Below, one piece after another: positions 1 to 9,169 of a stretch of DNA of 64,000 nucleotides (positions are counted from its first letter, which is position 1; each line of letters begins with the position of its first letter). Location of the stretch: NCBI RefSeq assembly GCF_003226255.1, contig NZ_QJST01000001.1, forward strand, positions 62,001-126,000. The letters are read 5' to 3'. Below the pieces are notes generated by a model. That model was not told where the DNA came from. It searched no databases and saw only the letters and a list, made by a program, of their open reading frames with translations. This DNA comes from Idiomarina fontislapidosi (GTDB lineage Bacteria; Pseudomonadota; Gammaproteobacteria; Enterobacterales; Alteromonadaceae). The position numbers and the translations under genes are program-made.

Positions 1-261
1 CTCAATGCCATTAGATGGGAAATCAGCTTAGTTTCAGGTGTGGTATTATTGGCACTTGCGGTCAGTGCATCACACTTGCCCCTTGTTATGTTTGTTGCAT
101 TACTGGTTGGCGTAACAGGATTTACGCTTGCTGCTTATATTTTTATCAGTTTGCTCTTGCTTCGACATAAGCTCATCAAACATAATCTCTATCAATTATT
201 TTTGGCGCAAAGCGAACATGCCCGCGGGCAAGAGATTGCTGGCTTTTTTAAAGGCTATTAA
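1..261 (+). CDS. Partial small membrane protein (3' end only)
   Basis: The frame is open from the first base of the window, so the true start lies upstream. The visible 86 residues hold two hydrophobic segments (roughly residues 10-31 and 35-57) followed by a basic, charged tail ending in Gly-Tyr. This looks like a small integral membrane protein with a cytoplasmic C-terminus. I do not recognise the family. The next small membrane-protein gene starts 25 bases downstream on the same strand, which suggests co-transcription. Confidence 0.6.
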   Translation, partial: LNAIRWEISLVSGVVLLALAVSASHLPLVMFVALLVGVTGFTLAAYIFISLLLLRHKLIKHNLYQLFLAQSEHARGQEIAGFFKGY

Positions 262-286
262 TCGCGCTTAATTGACTGGAGAATTT

Positions 287-481
287 ATGGCTGAATCGAC
301 CAAAGGTGCATGGCTTAAGCGTGCGCTGTTTGAATTATTTATTGTCTGCTTTCCGCTGATCATTTTTGGTATGGTGGTACTTGCTGATGGCTCGTTTCCG
401 ACCATGGCGGGCTACATCGTCGTGCAGCTTCTCACGTTGATGGGCTATATCGTCTTTAAAAATAAAGCGGTTAGTCGCTGA
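287..481 (+). CDS. Small two-helix membrane protein, unknown function
   Basis: This encodes 64 residues. An in-frame TTG exists 15 bases upstream, but the ATG at 287 is preceded by GGAG at a normal distance and gives a sensible start (Met-Ala-Glu-Ser). Two hydrophobic helices span about residues 14-36 and 41-58, and the C-terminus is basic. It closely follows another small membrane-protein gene, so the two may form one unit. I do not recognise the family and infer only membrane location. Confidence 0.55.
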   Translation: MAESTKGAWLKRALFELFIVCFPLIIFGMVVLADGSFPTMAGYIVVQLLTLMGYIVFKNKAVSR

Positions 482-604
482 TTAAACAACAACATATAAC
501 ATTCTGCTGAGTATTATTATTTGTCTTTAATGAGACCTTTCGCTATTTTTGAACGTATGATTCAATATTATTGAAATATCTTACAGTCAGCGATTGGTGT
601 CGAT

Positions 605-1945
605 GTGAAGAAAAAGCAGTATGTTTTTGGTTTCATTCTTTTTTTAATTTATTCCGTTGTTGCCGTTCAGGCGACCAATCTGATCGTTGGACTGTTGCAC
701 GAGCGCGAGCTGAATAAACAAAACGATCGCTTGCGCGAAGTGATTACACTTGCCAAATCAAAACTTGAAGCTGAACTGTATCGTGATGTTTTTTTAGCGG
801 ACAGTTTGGCGACCGTTATTACCATCGATCCCCCGTTAGCGCTTCAAAATTGGACCAACCTGGGTAAAACCTTAATGGAGAAGTCGACCCATGTGCGCAA
901 TGTGGGTGTGGCACCGGATGATATTATCCGTCTGAATTACCCCCCTGAAGGTAATGAACGCGCGATTGGTCTGGATTTTAGAACGGTACCTCAACAGTAT
1001 CGTACGGTGATCAAAGCGCGTGAGCTGCAGGATGTATATCTATCGGGACCGCTTGAGCTGGTGCAGGGCGGCATGGCGGTGATCGCACGGTTTCCGGTGT
1101 TTAATGACTTTCCTACCAATAATGATTACTGGGGCAGCATCAGTATCGTGATTGACTATGATTCACTGATGCAGGCATCGGGTTTTAATGCACTTATTGA
1201 TTCGCCTGTCGCTATCCGAGGGGTTGATGGCGCCGGTATGAACGGTGACGTGTTCTTTGGTGATGCGGTGATTTTTGAGCAGCCCGATTTTACCAGTGTG
1301 ATCACGATTCCCAATGGCGAGTGGGTGGTGAGTGCACAATTTGATAAAACGGTGCCGAGCGGCTTAGCACGGCAGCTTTTGGCACTACGTATTAGCTTGA
1401 TAACGGTCGCCCTGCTTATCTTTACCGCCGTGTTTGCTCTATGGCGCTCTTATCGGGTCGTCCGACGTTTTGCGCATGAGGACGAATTAACGGGGTTATA
1501 TAACCGCAGATACGTGATGTCACACTTGGATAAACTCGCCGACACGCCGAATGGTCAGCAAATGTTTGCCGTTATCAATATCGACTTAAACGGCTTTAAG
1601 GGAGTCAACGATGATTATGGGCACGAAGCGGGCGATCAGTTATTAAAATTGGTGGCGACTGAAATCGTCAGTAGTGTGAGAATGACCGATATCGTAGCGC
1701 GTTTAGGCGGTGATGAGTTTATCGTGATTATGCACCGCATTGACAGTGAAGCACATGCCGCTCAACTGGCTGATTCATTGCGAAACAAAATAGAGAAGCA
1801 AACGCTGTTGTGGGGCAAAGCGAAAATCAGACCGTCGTTAAGTATCGGCACTGCGGTGTTTAGCACCCAAGCGCATACAGTTAAGGATGTGTTGATTCGA
1901 GCGGATCAGGCGATGTATCGGGATAAGGCGCGTTACCGAAATTAA
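605..1945 (+). CDS. Membrane-bound diguanylate cyclase (sensor-GGDEF)
   Basis: Predicted inner-membrane enzyme making c-di-GMP from two GTP. An N-terminal helix (about residues 6-27) is followed by a periplasmic sensory region (about 30-255, CHASE-like in size), a second helix (about 262-283) and a C-terminal GGDEF domain. The signature GGDEF is intact at residues 368-372 and the product-inhibition I-site RxxD sits at 359-362, so both catalysis and feedback inhibition look possible. The start is GTG at 605; the overlapping ATG two bases earlier runs straight into a stop. The last 65 bases overlap, tail to tail, the histidine kinase gene on the other strand. The signal sensed is unknown. Confidence 0.88.
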   Translation: MKKKQYVFGFILFLIYSVVAVQATNLIVGLLHERELNKQNDRLREVITLAKSKLEAELYRDVFLADSLATVITIDPPLALQNWTNLGKTLMEKSTHVRNVGVAPDDIIRLNYPPEGNERAIGLDFRTVPQQYRTVIKARELQDVYLSGPLELVQGGMAVIARFPVFNDFPTNNDYWGSISIVIDYDSLMQASGFNALIDSPVAIRGVDGAGMNGDVFFGDAVIFEQPDFTSVITIPNGEWVVSAQFDKTVPSGLARQLLALRISLITVALLIFTAVFALWRSYRVVRRFAHEDELTGLYNRRYVMSHLDKLADTPNGQQMFAVINIDLNGFKGVNDDYGHEAGDQLLKLVATEIVSSVRMTDIVARLGGDEFIVIMHRIDSEAHAAQLADSLRNKIEKQTLLWGKAKIRPSLSIGTAVFSTQAHTVKDVLIRADQAMYRDKARYRN

Positions 1946-3173
1946 TCGCTGCGCTGAATTGACGCTGTTGCTGATTGTCGACCCATTCATTGATGTGATA
2001 ACGCCATCCTAGCTGCTCGCAAATGCGCTCGATAATGATTAACCCGTAACCAAAGCCACGACGTTCATGATGGGCGTCGTGGTCGACATCATTGATGACC
2101 CGTAACTCATCATGACCTATTACCACCTGAACCTGACTATCTGCGTAATCAAAGGCATTTTTTAATACGTTTTTTAACAACACATCGACGAATGAGGGCG
2201 GTGCCTGAACTGTGGGTGATGCCTGTTGTTCAAGGTCGACACGAATCGCTTGTGCGTGGCGTAGCGGCTCGAGTTGACTGAGTTGATATGAAACGCGCGC
2301 ATTCACATCAACCGATTGATAATGATCGGGTGTTAGCGAGGCTTGGCCGAGCAGCAAAAATGTCTTAATCAGTTGGTCGATATCTTCACTCGCGCCCTTA
2401 ATGCGGGCCAGCGCTTTGCTCGCCATCGGCGAGGTGTCCGCTTGGTGTAAGTGCTCGAGTAACTCTGATGAGCCTTGCAAAGTCATTAACGGGGTTCGGA
2501 TCTCGTGTGCCGCGAAGCGGGTAAAATCTTGCTCGCGCGCTAAGTACTGCTGTATCTGTTTTTGCCCCTCGAGCAATGCCTGCTCAATGTTATAAAGCTC
2601 ACGATAGTGTGCATCGGCAACCAGTGTTGGCTGGTTAGGTGCGAGCAACGCGACTTTGTCGACCACTTTTTTGAGCGGGGTGGTAAATTGTCGGTAGAGG
2701 TAAAACATCAAGCCGGTTAATAGCACGCTGATTAACAATGCGAGCGTAAATGACAACGCGTGCAAGCGTGTCTCGTAATCATCTAAAAAGTCATCTGCAT
2801 CGTCTTTAAATACCAAATAATACAGTCCTTCGCCGCTGGGTGCGGGGCTGACTTTAAAGTGTTTGTCTTCGGGACCGAGTTGATGCTCATAATGACCCGG
2901 TTCAACGTAGGATGATAGCCATAGGGGCGTGCCCGAACGCGACCAGTAAATATCAAACTGGTAAGGATTCGGTTGTTGGCCTTGCTCACCAAACCGACGA
3001 TATTGCTGCTCGTACATATGGGCTTCAGTATCTAGCCAATAGCGCAGACTAATGGACTCCATTTGCTCTTGTGCGACATATGTCATGCCAAACAGCAGCG
3101 TGATAAACAGCACGCTGATGGTAAACAACAGCAGCGAAAAGCGCCGAATTAGACTAGGACGCGCGTTGGACAA
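1881..3173 (-). CDS. QseC-like sensor histidine kinase
   Basis: Predicted membrane histidine kinase partnering the response regulator just upstream. The chosen start is TTG at 3173, overlapping the regulator stop by 20 bases, because a GAGG sequence sits about 8 bases before it. Upstream codons in the same frame run through the regulator gene. The 430-residue product has a helix at about 11-33, a periplasmic domain of about 105 residues, a second helix at about 139-159, a HAMP-like linker, a HisKA box with phospho-accepting His223 (in AAHEIRTPL), an N-box near Asn339 and a G-box GFGYGL near 373. Gene order ygiW-regulator-kinase matches the E. coli ygiW-qseB-qseC locus, but the sensor domain is not conserved enough to name the ligand. 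Confidence 0.85.
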   Translation of the reverse strand: MSNARPSLIRRFSLLLFTISVLFITLLFGMTYVAQEQMESISLRYWLDTEAHMYEQQYRRFGEQGQQPNPYQFDIYWSRSGTPLWLSSYVEPGHYEHQLGPEDKHFKVSPAPSGEGLYYLVFKDDADDFLDDYETRLHALSFTLALLISVLLTGLMFYLYRQFTTPLKKVVDKVALLAPNQPTLVADAHYRELYNIEQALLEGQKQIQQYLAREQDFTRFAAHEIRTPLMTLQGSSELLEHLHQADTSPMASKALARIKGASEDIDQLIKTFLLLGQASLTPDHYQSVDVNARVSYQLSQLEPLRHAQAIRVDLEQQASPTVQAPPSFVDVLLKNVLKNAFDYADSQVQVVIGHDELRVINDVDHDAHHERRGFGYGLIIIERICEQLGWRYHINEWVDNQQQRQFSAAINFGNAPYPDTSPDPLESTHP

Positions 3174-3834
3174 GACGGTATCCTCGACCCTGCTCGGTGA
3201 CGATCTCAACATCGGGTGCATAGTGAGCCAGCGCTTTGCGCAGCTTATATAAGTGGCTTCTAAACGCGTCGCTATCGGGTTCCTCATTTTGCCAGATGCG
3301 TTCGATAAACTGGTTTTTACTGACAAAGCCTGGACTGGCGTTAAGTAACGTGTGCAGTATTTGATGCTGTATCACCGGGAGACTGAACTCGCCTTGCTGA
3401 GTCTTACCGCGTTGATGCTCAATATGATAAGTCAGCGAACCTAAGGATAGCGTGGCGCTATCCGCAAGACCTCGTGAGCGTATCGTGAGTGCCTTGATAC
3501 GTGCCTCGAGCTCTTGTAGAGCAAAGGGTTTCACGAGGTAGTCATCACCGCCCGCGGCGAATCCAGCTAATTTATCATCGAGCGTATCGCGTGCCGTTAA
3601 GAATAAAATGGGGGTCGACTGGTTGAGCTGTTGACGAATCGCTTTGGCGGCTTCAAGCCCATCCATTTTTGGCATCATCACGTCTAGAATAATGATGTCA
3701 AAGGCTGCGCTCTCGGCGAGCGTTAGCGCAGCCTTACCGTGGTATGCACAATCAATTTCATGGCCTTTAACGGCCAAGTAATCATGGACCGTTTCCATCA
3801 CCTGCGGATCATCTTCTACCAAAAGTATATTCAT
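3154..3834 (-). CDS. QseB-like OmpR-family response regulator
   Basis: This 226-residue protein has a receiver domain (residues 1-115) with the acidic pair EDD near the N-terminus, phospho-acceptor Asp in DVMMPKMDG and the conserved Lys in VKPFAL. A C-terminal winged-helix DNA-binding domain of OmpR/PhoB type follows, ending GRGYRLV. It is expected to bind promoters once phosphorylated by the overlapping downstream kinase. The ygiW-type gene ends 19 bases upstream, so the three genes form one operon. By analogy with QseB/PmrA-type regulators it may control envelope or stress genes; that is inference. Confidence 0.88.
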   Translation of the reverse strand: MNILLVEDDPQVMETVHDYLAVKGHEIDCAYHGKAALTLAESAAFDIIILDVMMPKMDGLEAAKAIRQQLNQSTPILFLTARDTLDDKLAGFAAGGDDYLVKPFALQELEARIKALTIRSRGLADSATLSLGSLTYHIEHQRGKTQQGEFSLPVIQHQILHTLLNASPGFVSKNQFIERIWQNEEPDSDAFRSHLYKLRKALAHYAPDVEIVTEQGRGYRLVQRAS

Positions 3835-3853
3835 TGTGCATCGCTCATTGGTG

Positions 3854-4210
3854 TTATTGTTTTACGATAGTGACAACATCAACGTCGATTTCCGGTGATT
3901 CCATGAACTCTTTCTCAAACTCACCTTGAATCTGGATCGTCGCGTTTTCATCGAACGGTTGACTTGGAAAGTTTTCGCTATCGATTTCGACGCGTACTTC
4001 TTGGTGACCGTCGGTAAAAATATATTTCTCGCTGCCGACTTTCTTGATTAACTGACCCTCAAGTTGGACATAGTCGTCGTCTTGGCCGGTTTCAAGTAGT
4101 TTTGCGAGATTGGTGTACTGCGCTTCGGTAGCACCGACATATTGTGCTGCTGCGACCGTAGAGAGGCTCACAGCGGCTGTTAGTAAAACAACTAAAATTG
4201 ACTGTTTCAT
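3854..4210 (-). CDS. ygiW: YgiW/YdeI-family periplasmic OB-fold protein
   Basis: This 118-residue exported protein has a signal peptide (about residues 1-22, ending AAA before Gln-Tyr-Val) and a single bacterial OB-fold (BOF) domain with the family pattern of an EGQL strand, KYIFTDG turn and IQGEFEKEF strand. Family members bind small ligands or ions and are linked to stress tolerance. The start is the ATG at 4210, which has AGGAG a few bases upstream; longer upstream reading lacks a signal peptide. It is the first gene of a ygiW-qseB-qseC-like operon, suggesting that it modulates or reports to that two-component system. Confidence 0.82.
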   Translation of the reverse strand: MKQSILVVLLTAAVSLSTVAAAQYVGATEAQYTNLAKLLETGQDDDYVQLEGQLIKKVGSEKYIFTDGHQEVRVEIDSENFPSQPFDENATIQIQGEFEKEFMESPEIDVDVVTIVKQ

Positions 4211-4280
4211 GACAACGCTCCTGTTTTGTTTTGCGATTGCCATGGCATTACAACAGAGCCGGTGTGAACGCAGTGTGAAG

Positions 4281-4907
4281 TCAGTCGTCGGTTTTCTGAT
4301 AACTGCTTTGACTTTTGCCAAGCCCCGCACTGATGGTCAGTTGTAGCGCATCGGCGGGTTTCATATCGATTGATTGGACACAATCTTTCGGCACCATGAT
4401 CATATAGCCGCCCACGTTATAGGCCATGGGCAGGAACACGGCGACATGGTCATCGGGCATTACGTTAACCAGTTTGTCATGCTTATCTTTGGTTTTGTTA
4501 TCACTGCGTTTGGTAACGATACCAATGAGCTGCATTTTACTACCTGGCATGGTGACCAAAACCACAGATTCATCGGCGAAATCTTTACCTTGCATCATAT
4601 CGAATACATCGTTGATGGTGCCGTACAGGTTACGTAGTAGGGGCAATTTGTTCATCAGCTTACCGGGCAACTGCCAGATGGACTGTAAAAACGACCACTG
4701 CGAGGTAAAGCCTATCAGCACGGCAAGCAACAGAAAGCTCGCAAACGCGAGACCTGGAAAGTAATAACTCTCGCCGAGGAGTGTTTTCCAGATGGGACTT
4801 AACCAGGTCTCTATGGTGACGAGCAACCAGCGCGCCAACATGATGGTGACCATGATGGGGAGTAGAATTGCTAATCCTTTTAGGAGGAACTGAAAAATGC
4901 GTTTCAT
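4281..4907 (-). CDS. DUF502 family membrane protein
   Basis: This 208-residue protein starts with a basic residue pair and two strongly hydrophobic segments (about residues 8-30 and 50-70), followed by the DUF502 hallmark region with PLLRNLYGTINDV and a C-terminal soluble portion carrying VFLPMAYNVGGYMIMVP. The family is widespread in proteobacteria and its function is not established. The gene stands alone between the ygiW operon and a divergent dehydrogenase gene. AAGG lies shortly before the ATG. Confidence 0.85.
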   Translation of the reverse strand: MKRIFQFLLKGLAILLPIMVTIMLARWLLVTIETWLSPIWKTLLGESYYFPGLAFASFLLLAVLIGFTSQWSFLQSIWQLPGKLMNKLPLLRNLYGTINDVFDMMQGKDFADESVVLVTMPGSKMQLIGIVTKRSDNKTKDKHDKLVNVMPDDHVAVFLPMAYNVGGYMIMVPKDCVQSIDMKPADALQLTISAGLGKSQSSYQKTDD

Positions 4908-5025
4908 AACCTTGGGGCTTCCTTAGTTTCTCAGCCATTGCATACTAATGGCTAATCAAAATCGTTTGTTATACGTAGTACACTGACACTACTTCGCTCG
5001 TTTTGGCAAATATTAAGGTGTAAAT

Positions 5026-5880
5026 ATGACACAAATTGCATTTTTAGGCTTGGGTGCAATGGGCATTCGCATGGCGCAACATCTGATCGATGCAGGACAT
5101 GCGGTGACCGTTTGGAACCGCACCGAATCACGTGCGCAACCCTTGCTTGAGCAGGGCGCGCAATGGGCTGATACGCCGGCTGAGGCGGCACAAGGCGCTG
5201 AGTTCGTCATTGCCATGGTGCGCGATGATGAGGCGTCTGCCGATGTGTGGCTTGATGAACAAACGGGTGCCTTTAAGGGGATGGATGAGCAGGCTATTGC
5301 GATTGAGAGCTCAACATTGTCGGTGGATTGGATTAAAACGCTGGCACAGCACGCACACCAGCGCAATGTGAAGTTTATCGAAGCGCCGGTATCGGGCTCA
5401 CGTCCGCAAGCACAGCATGCCGAGTTGGTTTATTTAGTGGGCGGTGAGGCGAGCCTGTTTGAACGCGCTGAGCCCGTGTTGTCGCTGATGGGTAAAAAAG
5501 TGAATCACACGGGCGGCATGGGCTCGGGAGCGCTTGCAAAGCTCGTGACCAACACCTTAATGGGCATTCAGGTGACTACACTTGGCGAATTGGTTGCGAT
5601 GTTAAAACGGCAGGGCGAAGACCCCGATAAGATACTCGAAGCGGTATCGACAACGCCAGTATGGAGCAAAACGGCAGGGATTGTGCGTAAATCGATGGTC
5701 AACGAAGCCTATGAGCCTCAGTTTCCGGTTGACCTGATCGAGAAAGACCTTGGTTACTGCTTACAAGCCGCGAACCAAGTCGCGCCCATGACCTCGGCGG
5801 CACGCACGGTGTTTAACGAGGCGCAAACGCAACAATTGGGCGAATGGAATATGACGGTGGTGGCTAAGCTATACCAGTAG
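5026..5880 (+). CDS. NAD(P)-dependent beta-hydroxyacid dehydrogenase (HIBADH family)
   Basis: This 284-residue protein is of the 3-hydroxyisobutyrate/tartronate-semialdehyde/glyoxylate reductase family. The N-terminal Rossmann fold shows GLGAMG at residues 8-13, and WNRTES after the second strand suggests NADP preference (Arg following the strand). The substrate loop EAPVSGSRPQA and the catalytic Lys region GALAKLVTNTLMG are intact. Full length for the family. AAGG precedes the ATG. The substrate cannot be assigned from sequence alone; glyoxylate/succinic semialdehyde reductase-like members look similar. Confidence 0.85.
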   Translation: MTQIAFLGLGAMGIRMAQHLIDAGHAVTVWNRTESRAQPLLEQGAQWADTPAEAAQGAEFVIAMVRDDEASADVWLDEQTGAFKGMDEQAIAIESSTLSVDWIKTLAQHAHQRNVKFIEAPVSGSRPQAQHAELVYLVGGEASLFERAEPVLSLMGKKVNHTGGMGSGALAKLVTNTLMGIQVTTLGELVAMLKRQGEDPDKILEAVSTTPVWSKTAGIVRKSMVNEAYEPQFPVDLIEKDLGYCLQAANQVAPMTSAARTVFNEAQTQQLGEWNMTVVAKLYQ

Positions 5881-5889
5881 CCGTGATGT

Positions 5890-5915
5890 CAGCGACTTCA
5901 GTTACGAAGTCGCTG
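5890..5915. terminator. Bidirectional hairpin terminator between convergent genes
   Basis: A perfect 10-bp inverted repeat, CAGCGACTTC and GAAGTCGCTG, has a 6-base loop and is followed on the plus strand by GGCTGTTTT. It ends the dehydrogenase gene. On the minus strand it overlaps the last codons and stop of the EamA transporter gene. Confidence 0.65.
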
Positions 5916-6756
5916 GCTGTTTTGGCAGTGCCCAGCTTTGCCATATCAGTGGTGCGACGATCATCGCTGAGCCAATGTAAAAGTTAAGCCCGGGTTGCTC
6001 GGCGAAAAACACCATACCAATCGCAACGGCGCCAATCAGACCTGTGTATTCGGCGCTGGTCACTTTCGCGCTATCAACCGCGCGGTATGCATAGATACAG
6101 GTCGCCGCGTAGACCATGATAAACAGCGTCGAACCGGTGGCAAATAGCATACGTTGCCAGTCAAATGCCGCACCTTCCCACAGCGCCAGCGCAATGCCCA
6201 CGGGCAACCCCAACACATTGGTGAGAAACAAGGTTTGTAAGATACCGTGCTCACGGGGTAATTTTTTAATCAGTAGGTTGTTCAGTGCTAGGCTTCCTGC
6301 GACCAACAATGCCGCGACAGCGAACGGATTAAATTCGGTTGGGTTGACGATAACCAACACGCCGAGCATACCCAAACCAACGGTCACTGCACTGTGCCAT
6401 GTCACACGCTCTTTAAACGCCATACGTGCGATGATGACGGTTAACATTGGCGCTGCATAAAACAAGGCGTTGGCGGTGGCTAACGGCAATGTGGTGAGCG
6501 ATAGCACCATTAAAGCGGTGCCAAATAACCAAATGTGCGCCCGTGCTGCGTGCCAACGAAGGCCTTTGGGCGCGAGTGGCTCGCCACGTAATTTGATAAA
6601 AGGCACGAGTATCAACACGGCACTGATTTGGCGCAGCAAGACGAACTGAAAGGGTGCCTCGAAATTTCCCAGCATTTTGATCAGAGAATCCGACAAAATC
6701 GCGACGTTGTTGCCTAATACTAACCACAATACTGCAGCAATGAGTGCTTTATCCAT
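5902..6756 (-). CDS. EamA/DMT-family exporter
   Basis: This 284-residue hydrophobic protein has about ten predicted helices arranged as two EamA repeats (about residues 5-135 and 145-275), the standard architecture of drug/metabolite transporters. It carries the typical short charged loops and a conserved ALFYAAPMLTV segment in the first repeat. It is likely an inner-membrane exporter of a metabolite or amino acid. It is transcribed divergently from a LysR regulator gene 109 bases away, which may control it. The substrate is unknown. Confidence 0.85.
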   Translation of the reverse strand: MDKALIAAVLWLVLGNNVAILSDSLIKMLGNFEAPFQFVLLRQISAVLILVPFIKLRGEPLAPKGLRWHAARAHIWLFGTALMVLSLTTLPLATANALFYAAPMLTVIIARMAFKERVTWHSAVTVGLGMLGVLVIVNPTEFNPFAVAALLVAGSLALNNLLIKKLPREHGILQTLFLTNVLGLPVGIALALWEGAAFDWQRMLFATGSTLFIMVYAATCIYAYRAVDSAKVTSAEYTGLIGAVAIGMVFFAEQPGLNFYIGSAMIVAPLIWQSWALPKQPATS

Positions 6757-6865
6757 GACGAACCCCCTCTATGACTGGTGATGATGGCGCTAGGATAAAG
6801 AGAATTGGATATTATTAAAAATTATATTAAAATGTAGTTACTATGAGAAAAATAGATATTAAGTG

Positions 6866-7777
6866 ATGAGTGTACCCTTTCGATCGATTCACTATTTTGC
6901 CATGGTGGCGCGTCGCAGCAGCTTCTCGAAAGCGGCAGAGGAGCTGTTTGTCTCGCAAAGTGCTGTGAGTCATCAGATTAAGCTGTTAGAGGAGCGCTTG
7001 GGACAAGCGTTGTTTATTCGCAAAGGACGTCAGTTGTTGCTAACCGCAGCGGGTGAGGCGTTTTACCAGAATATTGAAGAGCCGCTTGCCCATATCGAGC
7101 GAGAATTCTCCCAGTTACAACAGGGTGATGCCGGTTTTGTGCGGTTGGCGTCCTATGGTTCACTTGCTGTTAAATGGCTGATTCCTGCGGTGGATCGATT
7201 TCGTCAACGCTATCCTAATGTTGATTTAACCCTGACCATGCTCACCGAGGACGGTGGTTTTGAACGAGCGTTAGCGGATTGCTTTATTACCACGCAACCG
7301 CCTAAAAGTGGTTTTGAGGTGACGCATTTGTACGATGAGTATTTATATCCTTACTGTTCTTATGATATTCGCTCACGCTTACAGGATCTGCGTGACCCGT
7401 CTGCATTGGCGGCGTTTCCGTTGCTCTCAGCCACCTATACCTTTGCTCACGGAACCCCCGGTTATGACTGGAAGATGTGGTTTAAACAAGGCGGTATGCG
7501 CTTGCCTAGTCAAGCTAAGGTGCATCATTTTAGCCACTTGTTATTGGCGGCTGAAGCGGCCAAACACAGCCATGGCATAGCCTTGCTTAATGAGTTTATG
7601 ACGACGCAACGCGAGCGTGAGCAGGAATTAGTGCGTTTACCGATGCACGGGCTTAACACCGGCGACCGTTTTTACTTTGTCGCGCCAAGCACCTTATCAA
7701 ACCGCAGTTCGATAAAGGTGCTACGCGATTGGCTGGTTGAACTGTGTCAGTCGCAACAAGCAATGAGCCGCTATTAA
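6866..7777 (+). CDS. LysR-family regulator (GcvA-like)
   Basis: This 303-residue protein has an N-terminal winged helix (residues 3-62; FSKAAEELFVSQSAVSHQI) and a C-terminal periplasmic-binding-like effector domain with the GcvA-type feature HHFSHLLLAAEAA near the end. A GTG codon immediately precedes the ATG at 6866; ATG is preferred, though no strong ribosome site is visible. Divergent orientation to the EamA exporter suggests local regulation of that gene. Its 3' end overlaps the convergent adenylate-forming enzyme gene by four bases. Confidence 0.85.
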   Translation: MSVPFRSIHYFAMVARRSSFSKAAEELFVSQSAVSHQIKLLEERLGQALFIRKGRQLLLTAAGEAFYQNIEEPLAHIEREFSQLQQGDAGFVRLASYGSLAVKWLIPAVDRFRQRYPNVDLTLTMLTEDGGFERALADCFITTQPPKSGFEVTHLYDEYLYPYCSYDIRSRLQDLRDPSALAAFPLLSATYTFAHGTPGYDWKMWFKQGGMRLPSQAKVHHFSHLLLAAEAAKHSHGIALLNEFMTTQREREQELVRLPMHGLNTGDRFYFVAPSTLSNRSSIKVLRDWLVELCQSQQAMSRY

Positions 7778-9024
7778 CGACGCATCAGGTCGGGCTGGGA
7801 CTCCCAGTCAATTTCTTTACCCAATTCGTTGGTGGGCACGGTTTCTCGTACCGTAAAGCGTTTGGGGAGTTCGTGTGGCTCGAGTTTATCCGCAAGCCAG
7901 GTACGGACTTGGGCAATCAGTGTTTCTGTCTGTCCTGAGCGTGAATCGGGATCGGCAATGAGTAGTGCTTTTAGCGCTCTGCTTTCCTGTTCGTGGATGA
8001 GACGCACACGCGCATCACTGATATTTGGGTGCTGCTTGATCACGCGGGCGATGGTTTCGGGGTGGACCGACTTACCACAAATTGACAGGGTGTCATCCTT
8101 GCGTTTGACGGGTTCAAACAAGCCTGGTGCATGCCACTTTAAGCTATCAGGTAGCTCAATAACTTGACGAGATACATTGTCCATTAACTCGTCATTACCT
8201 TGCTTGATCCAACGCGGCAATAATTGATAGGGCTCGTCATGGCTGTTTCTGATGCCCACGCCGCCGGTTTCTGTACAACCGTACACCTCAAATACGCGAC
8301 TTAGTCCGTTATCGGTGAGCGCTTTTAGCACTTGGGGCGCGCAGGGACCTGTCGAACAGACGGCGTGAACGCCCCGCGGAAATGCGGTATCGAGTTGCGC
8401 ACATTGTTCGAATACAGCAGGAAAGCCAATCAGTAGATCACCGCTTTGCAGCTGTTGCGCCTGAGTCGTTGAGAGCGCTTTTAATCCTCTGAGCACCGGG
8501 ATCTGTAATAGTTCGGGTAGCAAGATGGAGAAGATAAAGCCGTAAATATGGTGTGGTGGGACAAAACTGACCACGCGTTTAATGTCGACATCATGACGAT
8601 GCATAAAGTCGATGAAAAACTGTGCTTCGGCGACCAATGCCATCCAGTGATGTCGATGATGTGTGACCTGAGCTGTTGAACCCGATGAGCAAAAGGTGAT
8701 GTCGAGGCGACCGTCCTCGCGACTGGTTTCAATGACCTCTGCCCATTGTTCGAGTGTCGAGAATCGCAGTAAATAGTCTTCTAATCCACTACTATTGAGT
8801 TGAAAGAACTCAACAACACGACTTGCAATCGACATCCATTCAAATGAGTCGACTACCACTTCATGTGGATCGCCTGATGCTTTGCTCGCAAACACGACAT
8901 GTGACGAAGGATGCCATTGACGGCCTTTCCAAAGCTGTTCATCACCCATTCGGAGACGACCTAACTCGTCTGCGATGATTGCTCCAAGAATATCGACAAT
9001 AGAGCCTGTGGTTAGTTTTGCCAT
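7774..9024 (-). CDS. Atypical adenylate-forming (AMP-binding) enzyme
   Basis: This 416-residue protein belongs to the ANL superfamily, but is short compared with the usual 500-650. The phosphate-loop motif reads FCSSGSTAQVTHH (about residues 110-122), lacking the usual Gly-Lys pair. The A5 motif YGCTETGG is clear. The hinge/A8 region is reduced to KRKDDTLSICGK, and a C-terminal Lys in ELGKEID fits the A10 lysine. It probably activates a carboxylic acid as acyl-AMP; similar short ligases occur next to fatty-acid or aryl-polyene genes, but none are present here. Orphan context, so the substrate and acceptor are unknown. Confidence 0.7.
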   Translation of the reverse strand: MAKLTTGSIVDILGAIIADELGRLRMGDEQLWKGRQWHPSSHVVFASKASGDPHEVVVDSFEWMSIASRVVEFFQLNSSGLEDYLLRFSTLEQWAEVIETSREDGRLDITFCSSGSTAQVTHHRHHWMALVAEAQFFIDFMHRHDVDIKRVVSFVPPHHIYGFIFSILLPELLQIPVLRGLKALSTTQAQQLQSGDLLIGFPAVFEQCAQLDTAFPRGVHAVCSTGPCAPQVLKALTDNGLSRVFEVYGCTETGGVGIRNSHDEPYQLLPRWIKQGNDELMDNVSRQVIELPDSLKWHAPGLFEPVKRKDDTLSICGKSVHPETIARVIKQHPNISDARVRLIHEQESRALKALLIADPDSRSGQTETLIAQVRTWLADKLEPHELPKRFTVRETVPTNELGKEIDWESQPDLMRR

Positions 9025-9169
9025 CTTTTTTTACTCAATTAGGGAGCTTCCGAATGTTCGATTTTATTGTGAACAAAGCCCATTAAACTTACGGTTTTTA
9101 AGAACGATTGAGTAGATGATTAGTCGTTAAATTAATATATAGATCACCGATGGGTTAAAAACTGTTGAT

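Noticed and set aside
3174..3326. N-terminal extension of the QseC-like kinase
   Set aside because: These codons lie inside the response-regulator gene and precede the first helix with no signal role; the TTG at 3173 has a good ribosome site.
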